Positions 37,007-48,089 of a stretch of DNA of 64,000 nt are shown piece by piece. Both the position numbers and the translations under genes were made by a program. Within the stretch, counting starts at the first letter, position 1. Each line of letters begins with the position of its first letter. This DNA comes from Cornus controversa (lineage: Eukaryota > Streptophyta > Magnoliopsida > Cornales > Cornaceae), in the NCBI GenBank assembly GCA_026545225.1, contig CM048845.1, positions 18,631,001-18,695,000 on the forward strand. Direction: 5' to 3'. The notes under the pieces were generated by a model. It had not been told where the DNA came from. It saw only the letters and a list, made by a program, of their open reading frames with translations, and did no database searches.

Positions 37007-37944
37007 CCCTTTGTTTGGTAGGAGAGAAGGAAGAGGGGTGGAGGGAAGATAGCAGAGAAGGATCAAAATTCATTTGTTTGGTAGAGAGGAGGCAAGGAGA
37101 GAAGAGAAAAGAGAGTGGATGAGTCATCCTCCCTCTTTCACAAATTTTTATCCCTCCAAATTTGGACGGAAGACAGGGAGGAAGAAAGATAACGCTATTA
37201 ATAATATTTCAAATTACAAAATATCCTTGTAATTATTTGATAAATCCAAACTATAAATTGCAAATTTTTTTACGCGCACACAATCCCATCTCTCGCGCGA
37301 TTCACACATAACCCTACAAATAATCCCCTTCTCTCATAACCCTATCAAAAGCAGACCAATTTCTAGAAAGAGCGTGGGAAAAGCAAAATAATTTGTCTTT
37401 CACTCAAGCAAGCATCTCTCTACTTTCTGTTCTTACTCAAAAAAAAAATTTATTAATTTTTTAGTTCTCTGATTCTTTGTTTTTTTTATACCTTTTGCTT
37501 AGTGATGAAATCAGTTTTTTCATGATGACACGTAACTATCAAAAATAGGATGTTTCAGTTTGTTTTGTTTTTGTAATCATTGTTATTGGTTTGATGAAGT
37601 ATAAGATCTCTAAGTTGTTGAATCATCATGGACATCATCTGAATCATAATATATCTAAGGCATATTACTTGTATCAATTCAATAACTCTAATACTGTTGT
37701 GACCTTGTCATGTCATGAATATATCTAAGTATACATCAATTTGTTTCATCAATATATACTTGAGTATACATTCATATATACATCTGTACAAATACACATG
37801 TTATGGTTTTTATTTAGTACATGCACGGTGTTATTTTTTATCTATTTGATATTTTGAGATTTTGAGATTTTGATGCTGGATAATTTGAGTAACTGAGTAA
37901 CTGTTTCACTAATTATTTAGATACAAATAGTATGTATTTGGTAG

Positions 37945-39411
37945 ATGGACAACGCACCTAATTGGCATGATAATTTTGAAGACAATATACATGATAATTG
38001 GGATGAGAATGAAGAGATTTTGCAAGACTATCGCGAAGAAAATTGGTGGAAAGATATTGTAGGGAATTTGAATACTTGGGAACAACAACGACATTTGGCA
38101 GGGGTACAAGTAATTTGTTATGCCGTTTATGCTCTTTATTTGATGGGAGTAGTATTCCATTCATGTAATATAGAAGTACCTATCAACGACATCAACAGAG
38201 ATAAACAAAGAGCAAGAGAACAATTAATGAATAAAATTGCTTCAAATGAAAATTGTCATAACATAATACGTATGGGGCCATATGCATTTGCCAAGTTGTG
38301 CAATATACTCCGTTGCACTGGTCGCCTCAAGGATAATAAATGTACTTTAGTCGAGGAGCAAGTGGCCAAGTTTTTTTATGTACTAGCACATAATGTGAAA
38401 AATTGTGTCATTCAATTTTTTTTTTGCCGATCCGGTGAGACTATTAGTCGCCATTTCCATGACGTGTTACGAGCAATAATCACATTAGAAGAATTTTTTC
38501 TACAACAACCAAGTGGTTCAGACGTCCCTTCACAAATACTCAACAACAGTAGATTTTATCCATACTTCAAGGTAATAGTTTTATACCACTAATTCACGTT
38601 ATTATATCCACTTATCAAAATTGTAAAGCATTTTTAATAAATTTCAGGACTGTATAGGAGCAATAGATGGAACTCATATCCGCGTAAAAGTGTGTAAAAA
38701 GGATGCACCAAGATATCGAGGAAGAAAAGACTATCCAACACAAAATGTCTTAGCAGCATGTTCATTCGACATGAAATTTACGTATGTTTTGCCGGGCTGG
38801 GAAGGAACTGCATCTGATTCAAGGATAATTAAAAATGCTTTGAAGCGTAAGGATAAACTAATAATCCCTGAAGGTAATTCAAAGACAATTGATATATAGT
38901 CTATAATTTTTAAATAAAAAATAATTTTTTTCTCATGTTTTCATTAGGTAAATATTATCTAGGAGATGCGGGTTATATGCTAAAAAGAGGACTGATTACA
39001 CCATATAGAGGTGTGCGATACCACTTGAAGGAGTACTCATCACGCGCACCTGAGAATGTTGAGGAATTATTTAACCACCGCCATTCTTCTTTACGAAATG
39101 TAATTGAAAGAATATTTGGAATAGTAAAAAAAAGATTTCCAATTATTTCAAGTGGGGCAGAAGCTCATTATCCAGTTGACACCATGACGGAAATTGTGTT
39201 AGCTTGTTGTATACTTCATAATTATGTAATGGGTGTTGATCCTAATGAAAGATTGATTGCAGAATTTGATCTTGATCCGACTAATGTTGATCTAGACAAT
39301 GAAGAGGACTTTGGTATAAATAACAATGAAGAAGATGCTAATGAAGGAGCAGCTATAAGGAATGCTATAGCAGCTAGCATGTGGGAGGATTATTTAAGAC
39401 ATGGAGCATAA
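37945..39411 (+). CDS. PIF/Harbinger DDE transposase (intact, three exons)
   Basis: Exons 37,945-38,571, 38,648-38,873 and 38,948-39,411, all GT-AG with matching phases, give about 438 residues, normal for plant Harbinger transposases. Order: acidic N-terminus; helix-turn-helix-like region (RMGPYAFAKLCNILRCTGRL, then LVEEQVAKFFYVLAHN); RSGETISRHFHDVLRAI; the catalytic domain with first Asp in DCIGAIDGTHI, second Asp in GWEGTASDSRI, and Glu in NVIERIFGIVKKRF after HSSLR. LACCILHNY near the end is also typical. The acidic tail ends AASMWEDYLRHGA. The enzyme excises and reinserts the transposon at TWA sites together with the Myb-like partner downstream. No stop or frameshift is seen. Start chosen at the first in-frame ATG; a more upstream start is unlikely because the preceding DNA is AT-rich and closed. 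Confidence 0.92.
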
Positions 39412-39596
39412 TTTAATTTTTTTCTTTTAAACTATTTTAATGTTTTATCTATTTGTGTCATATTAGTAGAGCAACAAAACCTCCTCCACGTTTATAGTCA
39501 TATGACTTTTATAATGTTGTGCAATTTTGATGTTACTCTTTTGAAATCAATATGATTAATTGTTTCTTGTATTTATTTTTCATATGATATTGGAAA

Positions 39597-40653
39597 ATGC
39601 AGTGTTTGAAAATGATGAAGAAAACCAATAAAGATATGAACACAACTGAAACTAAGAAGGATGCAATAAGATGGATAGAAGAAATGGATGAGATATTACT
39701 TGAAGCACTATTGGAACAACAACAAAATGGTAATAGAGTTGATGGAACTTTCGCCTCTACAGCATATTCAAATGTTGTAAAAAAATGTACTGAAAAAATT
39801 GGTTATCCATTTGATAAGGTACACATAAAAAATCGCATGAAAACCTTGAAACTTAACTTTAATACCTGTTATGATCTATTCAAGAATTTAAGTGGATTTT
39901 CATGGAGTCTAGAAACAAAATTGTTTGAAGCTGAACCTGAAGTTTGGAAAGCCCTTATAGAGGTATGACACTATTTATTATTGTTAGTTTTTTTCTCAAC
40001 AATTGTTTCATCTACATTGTTATACATTTTTTTACTATACCTAATATATGTTATCCTATTTGTAGGCAAAACCATCGGCATCAAAATGGAGGAATACTAA
40101 AATCAAATTTTATAATAAATTATATGATCTTTTTGCAAAAGATAGAGCTAATGGTGAAGGTGCTATAAGTGCAAGGGAAAAAGTTCACCAATGGGCAAGA
40201 GATGAAAGTGCGAACCAAGTTGATAATAATTCAGACAACTATGACACAAATTCTCCCATAGATGCACATTCTCAACAAAATTCACAAGTTGCTACATCCT
40301 CAGGGGGCTCCAAAAGAAAGAAGTCAATGACTGATTTATTTGAGAAAGAGTGTGAAGTTATTGGATGTGGAATTAAAAAAGTTGTTGAGGCAATCGAAAA
40401 GGGAAATCTTGTTGCAGAAAGAGGGCTTGCAATTGCAGAAAAGAGAATTGCTATTTCTGAGAGTGCACGACCACGTTCAGATGAAGATGTATTTGCAGAA
40501 TTGTTGAACATTGGGGTACCCGAGCAGCTTCAGTTAGATGCATTCTTGTTCCTTATTAAAAGTCAGGCACACAAAAGTGCATTCTTCGCCGTACCAATGG
40601 AGATGCGATTGAATTTGCTATATAAGATGATGTATGGAGCAACCGACTCGTGA
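39597..40653 (+). CDS. PIF/Harbinger Myb/SANT-like protein (ORF1)
   Basis: Exons 39,597-39,962 and 40,066-40,653 (GT-AG, phase 0), about 317 residues. The N-terminal half is a trihelix/Myb-SANT-like DNA-binding domain of the type found in Harbinger partners: RWIEEMDEILLEALLEQQQN, NVVKKCTEKIG, HIKNRMKTLKLNF and FSWSLETKLFEAEPEVWKAL. The linker is Ser/Asn-rich and contains a basic KRKK. The C-terminal half is helical (IKKVVEAIEKGNLVAERGLA, then LLNIGVPEQLQLDAFLFL). In related elements such as rice mPing/Ping, this protein binds terminal repeats and imports the transposase. It lies 186 bp after the transposase stop. The first ATG could be 39,597 or a later Met (39,615); a short upstream exon is possible because TGCAG precedes TGTTTG. 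Confidence 0.88.
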
Positions 40654-41386
40654 AGGATTATTGCTTTGGAGTCTTCCACTAATTAGCTGAAATTCATTTT
40701 CTTTCTTTTTTTCTTCTTTATTTATAGTTTTTTGTCTTTTTTTCCTCGTAAAGATAATAATTTATTTATGTCTTTTTGGGATTTTTACTTGTAATTGTTC
40801 ATCATTTTAGTTATTAGACGCACACTCCTAGTTCTTGTTATATATTTGATTTTTCTTGGTTTAATTGAAGTCTCGTGGGAACAGTGAATAGAATAGACTC
40901 TTCTATTTTTTAAATTAATGTATCTAGCTAATAGTATTCTTTTCGTTTATCACGAAGATAAACCCAATTTCATAAATTAATTAGACAATCATTTCTCCAA
41001 CGTTATTCAAAATATACCCAAATGAGTAGGTTGACCACTTTTTTTTTTCATGATAATACAATTCTTTACCCAAAACAAAAAAAAATTACAATCAAAGTTA
41101 GCATACATGAAGCAATTAGAGTGAAATTAACAATACATACAGCATTATAAAGGTTCAAAGGAGTACTATAAAATAATGGGTATAATGGTAAAAATAAATA
41201 AAAACTCTCTCTTCTCTTCTCTCCTAACAAACAAACTAAAGAGGGAAAAATATAATCTCTTTTTTCTTCTCTACTATCCAACCAAACAAAAAGAGAGAAG
41301 AGTACAATCTCTTCGCTAGGAATGTCTCATACATCCATTCTTCTCTCCCTTCCATCCAATTTTCTTCCTTTCTACCAAACAAAGCA

Positions 41387-41389
41387 TTA
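41387..41389. repeat. TSD of the PIF/Harbinger element (right), TTA
   Basis: Matches the left TSD, after which the Tat LTR resumes (AAGTCCTGAATCTTCACG). Confidence 0.9.
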
Positions 41390-41524
41390 AAGTCCTGAAT
41401 CTTCACGATTTTGACACGTATCTGTTGCTGGGACCCACACTTGTAGAATTAAATTGATCAAAAGTGTTTGACTTATTGACCAATCGGACGGTGATTAAAC
41501 CATCATAAAATTTATGTGTCTACA

Positions 41525-41529
41525 ACTCC
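41525..41529. repeat. TSD of the Tat element (right), ACTCC
   Basis: Exact repeat of 23,023-23,027. Confidence 0.85.
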
Positions 41530-42888
41530 AACTATGGTTATTGTTATTTGCCTCTCAAAAATTCAAATAACCAAAACTGCTACACCAAAAAGAAAAAAAA
41601 TGCAGAACTAATACTTGACCGGATTAGAGAAAATAAAATGTTGTCAACTAAACAGAGGCAGACATACCAAGTCTTAGTCTTTCAAGCTACTACCTAATGT
41701 TGGTCCCTGTTAATTGTAGATACGAAAGGAATTGGTGGGTATAAACACAATCACAGAAACAATTTCACAAATACCATTTTTCTTCACTTCCCCCAAATTT
41801 CAGAACACTAATACAATCGAGCAATTAAACTTAAAAAATAAAAATAAAATTAAAAACCACAAATTTTAGAACACATCAAACAAAACCCCAAATTTTAGAA
41901 CACCACTAGCAATCAAGCAATTAAAAAATTAAAGAGAGATAATGGCTTTGTTTAGGTAAAAAAATTCCAAATTTGATAACATTATACAATACCATGAAAT
42001 CTAAGATTTTTTAGTAGAATTTTAATGGCTATAAATTTGAAATTTAAAAAAAAAAAAAAACAAGTTTCATATACAATACTATGAAATCTAAGGTCACATA
42101 TCTTATAACACAATGAACAACTACTAAGAAAAAATTAAAGAGATTACTTACCTTTAAGAAATTACATTGAATATGAACCGAAATAGAGAACTAAGAAAAA
42201 AATTAAAGAGATTAATTACCTTCACGTAATTACCTCCAATGTGAACTAATTACCACTTCGAAAGGTAAAAAACAAGCCCAAATACTTAATTGTGGTCGTG
42301 ATTGTACAAAATATTTGTTGTCTACGTAGATTAATCCACCAAATAATAACACAGAGATTAGAATAACTGAAATATTACTTATAGAAAAATAAGAATAGCT
42401 TGAAGAAATTGAGATATAAAACAATAAAGCCAATTGAACTGTATATCAGTTAATCATCGATCAAATAATTTGTGATAATTTGGCCGAATAGCTCTACAAT
42501 GAAAAAATTGAAGTTAATCATCGATCAAATAATTCGTGATAATTTGGCCTAATAACCATGCAAAGGAAAAATTGAAGATTTTTTCATATTAGGGTTTTGG
42601 AAGATGCCTTGATGGATTAAAGAGCCGTTAAAAACTGTATTCTCTAAGTTGGGTGGCGATGATGGATGAATATAGTAGAATTTAATTCTATAGTTAATTT
42701 AGGACTCTACATAAAGGAATAATAATTATGGAAGAATTTAGGACTCTATATCAAAAGGAATAATAATTAGAAAAGAATTTAAGTGTATAATTAATTTAGA
42801 ACTCTATGTAATATATGTTTTTATTTTTCTTAATTTAAAAAATTAAAAAATAATTGAAAACTCTTTGTACTTTTAATAGTAGTATAGA
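41530..42888 (-). other. 5' part of the outer Helitron
   Basis: No gene. AT-rich DNA with internal duplications: a block near 42,450-42,500 (ATCATCGATCAAATAATT) recurs about 65 bp later, and AATAATAATTA...GAATTTA blocks repeat at 42,690-42,790. Ends with the Helitron 5' terminus. Confidence 0.5.
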
Positions 42889-45134
42889 TATAGATATATA
42901 TTGAGAGAGAAAATTTAGTTATTTCTATTTGCTTAAATAAAAAAAAAATTAATTGGTATGCATGTCTGAATTTGATGTAAATATAGTAATATACATGGTT
43001 TAATTTTTTTTTTTTTTGTCTATGCGAGGTATTAGGAGAGTATTTAACACTATCTACAAGTGACTGACATCAAACAGAGTTAACATAGCAAAATGAATTA
43101 TTGTTTAGTAAATAAATTGTTAACATTAAGAAAATTTTTGTAAGTGAAATGATAAAGACTGAAGTGATTGTTCAAAAATCAACGTGAAAAACCTCTCTTA
43201 CCAAGAATTTGATAAATGGGTCTCTTTTGACGGTGGTTTCTTAATAGAGCATGAAATTGGTGAATGATTATATTTTGTCATTTGCTTTGATCTACCATTG
43301 GAGAAAGTACCAGGAGTATCGTATCCCACCACAGTACCGTGAGTGTCATATCCCACCACTCACAACCAATAGAAACTCTTCATTCTCCCCTTAATAATAG
43401 AAAATAACAATGTGTGGTCGAAGATTTGGTACCTGGAGTAAAAGATCATACTTGTATGCTTCAATTTTTATTGATATTTTATAAAATAAATAAATATTAT
43501 TAAATCATAAAGGTAATTAATAAAGACTAAAGAGAGACATTAAAACTATGTGATAAGCACCATCAATTGATGGTTCATTGGCAAGAGCATCAATTGATCA
43601 TTCATTGGCAAGAAGATGAGTACAAGAGTCCTTCAATGGGATTCTTTGATTCAATAAAGAAAGTTGGATAATTTACAAATTAGAGTTTAAGGTCATTTTA
43701 AACTTGTCATAATTCTGAATGATGATCTTCATCGCATGTGTAAATTATTTTGCCTATTTCAATCTAGATGAAAATTTAAAATTTAAAATACACCACATTG
43801 TTATTTAGGACAACTAACTCAACTAAAGTGTAGGTTTCCCAAATATATTCTTCTAGATGCTGCGCGAAGATGTCTATATCACTATATATGCATATTCTTC
43901 AGAGGTTCTCCTTCTCCTCTATCCCTTCTCATTTCAAAGCTTTTTGATTCTTTGGCAATGCTAGATCAATTCATCGGAGTCTGTATTGCCAAGTTTGGAA
44001 TTCCTTTCAAGCCACTCCAAAGAAATTAGAATTACACATGAAAGTCACAAATAAATCTAAACTTTGGGGTGACTTGAAACTAGAATCGAGGATTATATCA
44101 ATTCAAACTTCAAAATTGATTTCCTTCCTTGGAATCCAATTTCAATGCATGGATTTCATGCTGCCAGATGCATCATAAGAGAAGAGAAAATGAAATCAAG
44201 TACCACCTTCAAAAATTGTATCTTTTACCTGCTAATATAAGGTGGACTGAATAATGTATGATCATTGCAGTGGGCCAGATAGGGAGGTGGCGATAGCATT
44301 ATGATGGAGAAGCTGGTTTTAGCTTACTGAGGCAAAGGTAGACAAGCAAGGAGATCATACTCTGAAATTTGACTCGAGTATTGTCTTTGACATAAAGCAG
44401 TGCCTTCCATCAATGGACATTTCAACAGGGAAGGAGTTGTACCAGCATATGTTATCATTAAGCCACATTAAACCAGCCAATTCCAGTAACTGTGAGCAGG
44501 ATGTCACTAATAGTTCCCCACACTAGGCGTCCGCGGTCCTCCAAGTGGCTGTTAAACCTCATCCTTTTCCTTTCAGTATAGGACTTCTCAATTGATCCAT
44601 CTAAAAGCTAATGTCTTAACTTGCCAAAAGCCATTTCTGGAGCCCCTAAAGCCCTAGTCACCTTCAAAATCAAAATGTGATGGTTGGTTGAGTCATATGC
44701 CACTGTACTCGCATGTATAGTGTGCTTTTTCCCTCTTCAACATCACATTCTCTGAATGCCTTCTGCTGCCATATGTGAGTACCATGTTCATGCCATGCTC
44801 ATATGCAATTTGAGTTGCCACCTGCCAATTCTTTCTTCTTCTTCTCATGATTCATTTTGCTTTAGCATCGACTCAAAACATATATCAGCCCACTATTGGC
44901 GAAATCCATATTTCAGATCCTCTCCTTGTACAAGTTGCTGATCATTAACTTTTTCAAGAAACTGGTGCTTTCCAGATTCATTTAATCATGAGTGTTGTCT
45001 TCAAACACATAAATTTACTGAAGACCGGAGTGAAAAATTATACGGCTCAAATTACCAGAAGCTTAACTAAGATATAGTTCATCTGGAAATGTGGTAACAA
45101 ATTCAAGACAAGTCAGATTGTAAAGTTTCTCACA
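42889..45134. other. Intergenic region downstream of the PPR gene
   Basis: AT-rich to about 43,900, then more balanced composition (44,250-45,130), which probably includes the 3' UTR of the minus-strand PPR gene. A minus-strand open stretch near 44,440-44,580 (HLEDRGRLVWGTISDILLTV) looks protein-like but is short and not recognised. Confidence 0.4.
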
Positions 45135-46955
45135 TTATTGTTGATAATCCTCAATACCTAGGTCAAAACCTTCAGTTCGTAGAACTTCATTGATTCTAAC
45201 AATTGTCTCGCATATAATGTCAATTTGACCATGTGAACCATCTGCAACAAAAAATTCATGGACGAGACCATTTATTTCAATGAAAGAACAACCAGGCTGC
45301 TTTTGGATTCCCTGAACAGACATGCCTCTCCTCACCCTCCTCACATCACTCCATCTTGAGGCAGAAGCATAAACATTGGACAAAAGAACACGTGCCCCAC
45401 ACTTTTCAGGCTCCAGTTCTTGAACTTGATTGGCCGCAAACTCAGCTAATTCCATATTCCCATGACTTCTACAAGCAAAAAGCAGTGATCGCCAAATAAC
45501 GACATCAGGTTGAATAGGCATTGAGCGGATAAATTTCTCTGCCTCAACCAAGAGGTTTGCACGCCCAAGAAGGTCAACCATGCAGCCATAGTGTTGAAGT
45601 TGAGGGGTGAGGTTATACCGTTGAGTCATTGCTTCCAAATAAAAAAAACCCTCATCCACAAATCCACCATGACTACAGGCAGATAAGACCCCAAGAAATG
45701 TGACCTCATTTGGCCTAACATCACTTGACTTTTCCATTTGCCAAAAAAAGTGCAATGCTTTATCAGATTGCCCATTCATGGCAAGCCCCGAAATCATCAC
45801 AGTCCACGAAAACACATCCTTTTTAGTCAACCCATGAAAAATTTCAAGAGCCTTTTCAACATCTCCACACTTTGAATACATATCAATCAATGCATTCTTT
45901 ACAGTTAGGTTCATCTCAATGCCACTCCTTTCACAGTAAGTATGCACCCACCTTCCTTGATCCAGCATGCCCGAATGCCCACATGCAGAAACGACACAAG
46001 CAACTGTTGGCGAATCTGCCTTTAACCCAACAAACTGCATCTCCCTAAACAATTCAATAGCTTCCTTATGTAAATCCCATTTGACATAACTCGCTATCAT
46101 TGAAGTCCAACAGACTACATTTCTCTCTGGAATTCTATCGAAGACCTTTTGAGCATCCTCTAACTGCCCACATTTTGCATACATGTCAATCAAAGAAGAA
46201 CTCAAGAATACATCAACAAATCCACTTACCACAACAAATCCATGAACTTCCCTTCCCAACTTGAGCAATCCAATCCTCCCACAAGCTGTAAGAGCACTCA
46301 CCATACTCACCTTGTCCGGCCTCACACCATCATCACCCAATAATCCCCCAAACACCCTCAGTGCTTCGGCACAACAATCACTCTGTACATAACCAGAAAT
46401 CATGCTATTCCAGGTCACCACATCCCGGACCAAACCCGGAACAAAATCAAACACTTTCTTTGCAAATTGAAAGACACCACATTGAAAATACATCGATAAC
46501 AGCGCATTCTGCACGAAAACGTCAAACTCAAGCCCTAGTTTCACACTCAAACAATGTATTTCTCGGCCTTTTTCAAGACCCGAGAGTCGGCCACATGCTT
46601 TGAGTACAAAAGGGAATGTGTACTTATCTGGGACGATACCATTGTGCCGCATTAGATTGTACAGAGTGATCGATTCTACGGGGGATGAGCTCTGAGCATA
46701 GGCTCGGAACATGAAGTTCCAAGCGAAGATGTTAGGGTTTTGGATTTGGGAGAAGAGGGTGGCAGAGAAGGGGAGGGCATTGTTGGAACTGGAAAGAGAG
46801 TGGTTGAGGAATTTGCTTGATACAAATGGGTCTGTGAAGTGGCCAGAAGTGATGGCATGAGAGAGAATTTGGTTGAAATGTTTGGGGTTTGTGTGGGTTT
46901 CTAAGAGAGAGATAAGCCTAGGGCTTGGGAGGAGAGAGATTGGGGTTTTGGGCAT
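45135..46955 (-). CDS. Pentatricopeptide repeat protein, PLS/E class (606 aa)
   Basis: Intronless, as most plant PPR genes are. After an N-terminal segment (LLETHTNPKHFNQILSHAI), P, L and S motifs run through the protein. Examples: NIFAWNFMFRAYAQSSSPVE, PDKYTFPFVLKACGRL, DVVTWNSMISGYVQ, SSLIDMYAKCGQLEDAQKVF, NVVCWTSMIASYVKW, NALIDMYSKCGDVEKALEIF, DVFSWTVMISGLAMNGQSDK, PNEVTFLGVLSACSHGGFVD, and QLQHYGCMVDLLGRANLLVE. An E/E+ region (DVVIWRSLLFACRSHGNMEL, then LLSNVYASASRWSDVRRVR and PGCSFIEINGLVHEFFVADG) ends the protein, with no DYW deaminase domain. Such proteins bind single-stranded RNA in mitochondria or plastids and specify C-to-U editing sites, recruiting a DYW partner in trans. The N-terminus lacks an obvious long transit peptide. 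The ATG at 46,955 is the natural start. Near-full-length family size and no breaks; function in a specific editing event is inferred. Confidence 0.93.
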   Translation of the reverse strand: MPKTPISLLPSPRLISLLETHTNPKHFNQILSHAITSGHFTDPFVSSKFLNHSLSSSNNALPFSATLFSQIQNPNIFAWNFMFRAYAQSSSPVESITLYNLMRHNGIVPDKYTFPFVLKACGRLSGLEKGREIHCLSVKLGLEFDVFVQNALLSMYFQCGVFQFAKKVFDFVPGLVRDVVTWNSMISGYVQSDCCAEALRVFGGLLGDDGVRPDKVSMVSALTACGRIGLLKLGREVHGFVVVSGFVDVFLSSSLIDMYAKCGQLEDAQKVFDRIPERNVVCWTSMIASYVKWDLHKEAIELFREMQFVGLKADSPTVACVVSACGHSGMLDQGRWVHTYCERSGIEMNLTVKNALIDMYSKCGDVEKALEIFHGLTKKDVFSWTVMISGLAMNGQSDKALHFFWQMEKSSDVRPNEVTFLGVLSACSHGGFVDEGFFYLEAMTQRYNLTPQLQHYGCMVDLLGRANLLVEAEKFIRSMPIQPDVVIWRSLLFACRSHGNMELAEFAANQVQELEPEKCGARVLLSNVYASASRWSDVRRVRRGMSVQGIQKQPGCSFIEINGLVHEFFVADGSHGQIDIICETIVRINEVLRTEGFDLGIEDYQQ

Positions 46956-47869
46956 TGAGGGTTTGGAAATGGAGGGAAGGAGTAAGATGAAAGTGTCTTG
47001 AATAATATAGAGTGGTTGAGGAGTTTAGGACTTAATATTTTTTTTTATTACAAATATTGAATTTAAATAGCTTGTTAAATATTTTTAAAAATTGTTAATT
47101 TTAGTGGCAATTTTAACTGTCTTTTTGTTATTATTATAAATTGATACTAATTAAAAAAATTAGAGATAAGAGGTATACATAGTTAGTATTTTATTTTATT
47201 TTCCTTCCAAAAGATATAGATATATTAGTTAGTATTTTAATAAGAAAATAACATTTAAGTTATTTATAAGAAAAGGCAATGTTGGAAAAAAAAATCATTA
47301 TTAATAGAATTTTGAACTTGTTGAAATATTTGTTAGAAGTTCCACTTTGAAGTCTTCATAAAATTTTTGAAGATCCATTTGTCTTTCAAATAAAAAATTA
47401 GTACTAATTCGTAATTTTACGGAGTTATAAATAGAGTAGCCTTTAGTGTTCACATATTATACAAGACCTTTATTGTAGAATTTGTGATAATGTAATTCTA
47501 GAGAGAGAGAGAGAGAGAGTTAGTTAGTTCAGTAATATATTGCCACCACTTATATTTAAGTAGATTTTTTTAAAAGAACAATATTGTACGTGATAATTAT
47601 ACTTTATTATTTTTTATAAACATTAGATATAAAGGTGTAAAAGTTTGGATTCATTTTATCTACTAGTAAATGCTTAGCATATAAATTAAAACCTATAAGT
47701 AAAACATTTTTAATGTTTAGCTACTAGTAAATGTTTCAAATCAAATTCAAATTTTGTCCAATATGATAAACATTGACTTAAGTTTAAATTAAGGTATCAT
47801 TAACTCCATTAAAGTAAATTCAATTAATGTAATTTTGTTTGGATGTTATTCGAACAAGAAAAATGTTGT
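46956..47869. other. AT-rich region upstream of the PPR gene
   Basis: Contains the PPR promoter, but no distinct element could be assigned. A short (GA)n tract lies at 47,501-47,519. No gene. Confidence 0.45.
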
Positions 47870-48085
47870 GTTTGTGAATGGCTGATTGTAAAAATGAGGT
47901 GAACTCTGACGAGAGATTATTGAGATACCAATGAAGAATAAAATCAGTAGGTGGAATGAGCCATTTTTACTTTTAAGGCATAATAGAGATCACTAGAGAG
48001 AATTTTGACTGATTGTAGTGTAACCAACTTTGATCTCATTCATCAATATGATTACTTAGAAAGTATGTTGTTGTTGTTGTTGTTG
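47870..48085 (+). mobile_element. Possible RTE LINE 3' end
   Basis: Ends in (GTT)n at 48,067-48,086. Before it, broken frames resemble an RTE tail (PTLISFINMIT). No long conserved block, so this is a weak call. Confidence 0.35.
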
Positions 48086-48089
48086 TGAG

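Larger units (their letters stand above)
37007..41386 (+). mobile_element. Complete PIF/Harbinger DNA transposon (4,380 bp)
   Basis: Ends CCCTTTGTTTGGTAG... and ...CTACCAAACAAAGCA form about 15-bp terminal inverted repeats with two outer mismatches. GGAGAGAAG-type motifs recur in inverted form inside both ends (about 37,020-37,160 and 41,200-41,380). TSD is TTA. It carries both proteins the superfamily needs, in the same orientation: a DDE transposase (37,945-39,411) and a Myb/SANT-like protein (39,597-40,653), both open once GT-AG introns are removed. It lies inside the Tat 5' LTR, so it is younger than that element. Confidence 0.93.
23028..41524 (-). mobile_element. Ty3/gypsy Tat-lineage retrotransposon with antisense PMD gene
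   Basis: Two homologous LTRs (23,028-23,824 and 36,347-41,524, the latter split by a DNA transposon), 5-bp TSD ACTCC, a PBS next to the right LTR and a polypurine tract next to the left one, so transcription runs right to left. Without the 4,383-bp insertion (element plus one TSD copy) the element is about 14.1 kb. Order on the minus strand: gag, protease, reverse transcriptase, RNase H, a second (archaeal-type) RNase H, integrase, then a roughly 5-kb 3' region holding an antisense gene. The extra RNase H and the long 3' region with antisense ORF are features of Tat/Ogre-type elements. The LTRs are still closely alike, but gag-pol has many stops and at least two active-site changes, so it is not autonomous. 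Confidence 0.9.
36347..41524 (-). repeat. Tat element 5' LTR, interrupted by a PIF/Harbinger transposon
   Basis: LTR halves 36,347-37,006 and 41,390-41,524 match 23,028-23,824 when joined (about 795 bp net). The break falls exactly at a TTA target. The LTR is on the PBS side, so it is the 5' LTR and would hold the element's promoter. The insertion splits it. Confidence 0.9.
21265..42888 (-). mobile_element. Helitron (outer element of the nest)
   Basis: Rolling-circle transposon on the minus strand. Its 5' end at 42,888 reads TCTATACTACTATTAAAAG, the usual plant Helitron start. Its 3' end reads through a perfect hairpin (CATGTGC-AAC-GCACATG, plus coordinates 21,276-21,292), then 7 nt, then CTAG at 21,268-21,265, followed by a host T. 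The flanks give the A|T insertion site. The span is 21.6 kb, but removing the Tat retrotransposon leaves about 3.1 kb. No Rep/helicase was seen in the remaining flanks (21,265-23,027 and 41,530-42,888), so it is non-autonomous. A related element lies at 59,307-62,502. Confidence 0.72.

Noticed and set aside
36347..41524. A single 5.2-kb LTR
   Set aside because: The middle 4,380 bp is a separate PIF/Harbinger element with its own inverted repeats and TSD; the other LTR is only 797 bp.
44756..44941. 61-codon plus-strand ORF near the PPR gene
   Set aside because: Short, Ser/His-rich, no recognised family, and probably in PPR 3' flanking DNA.
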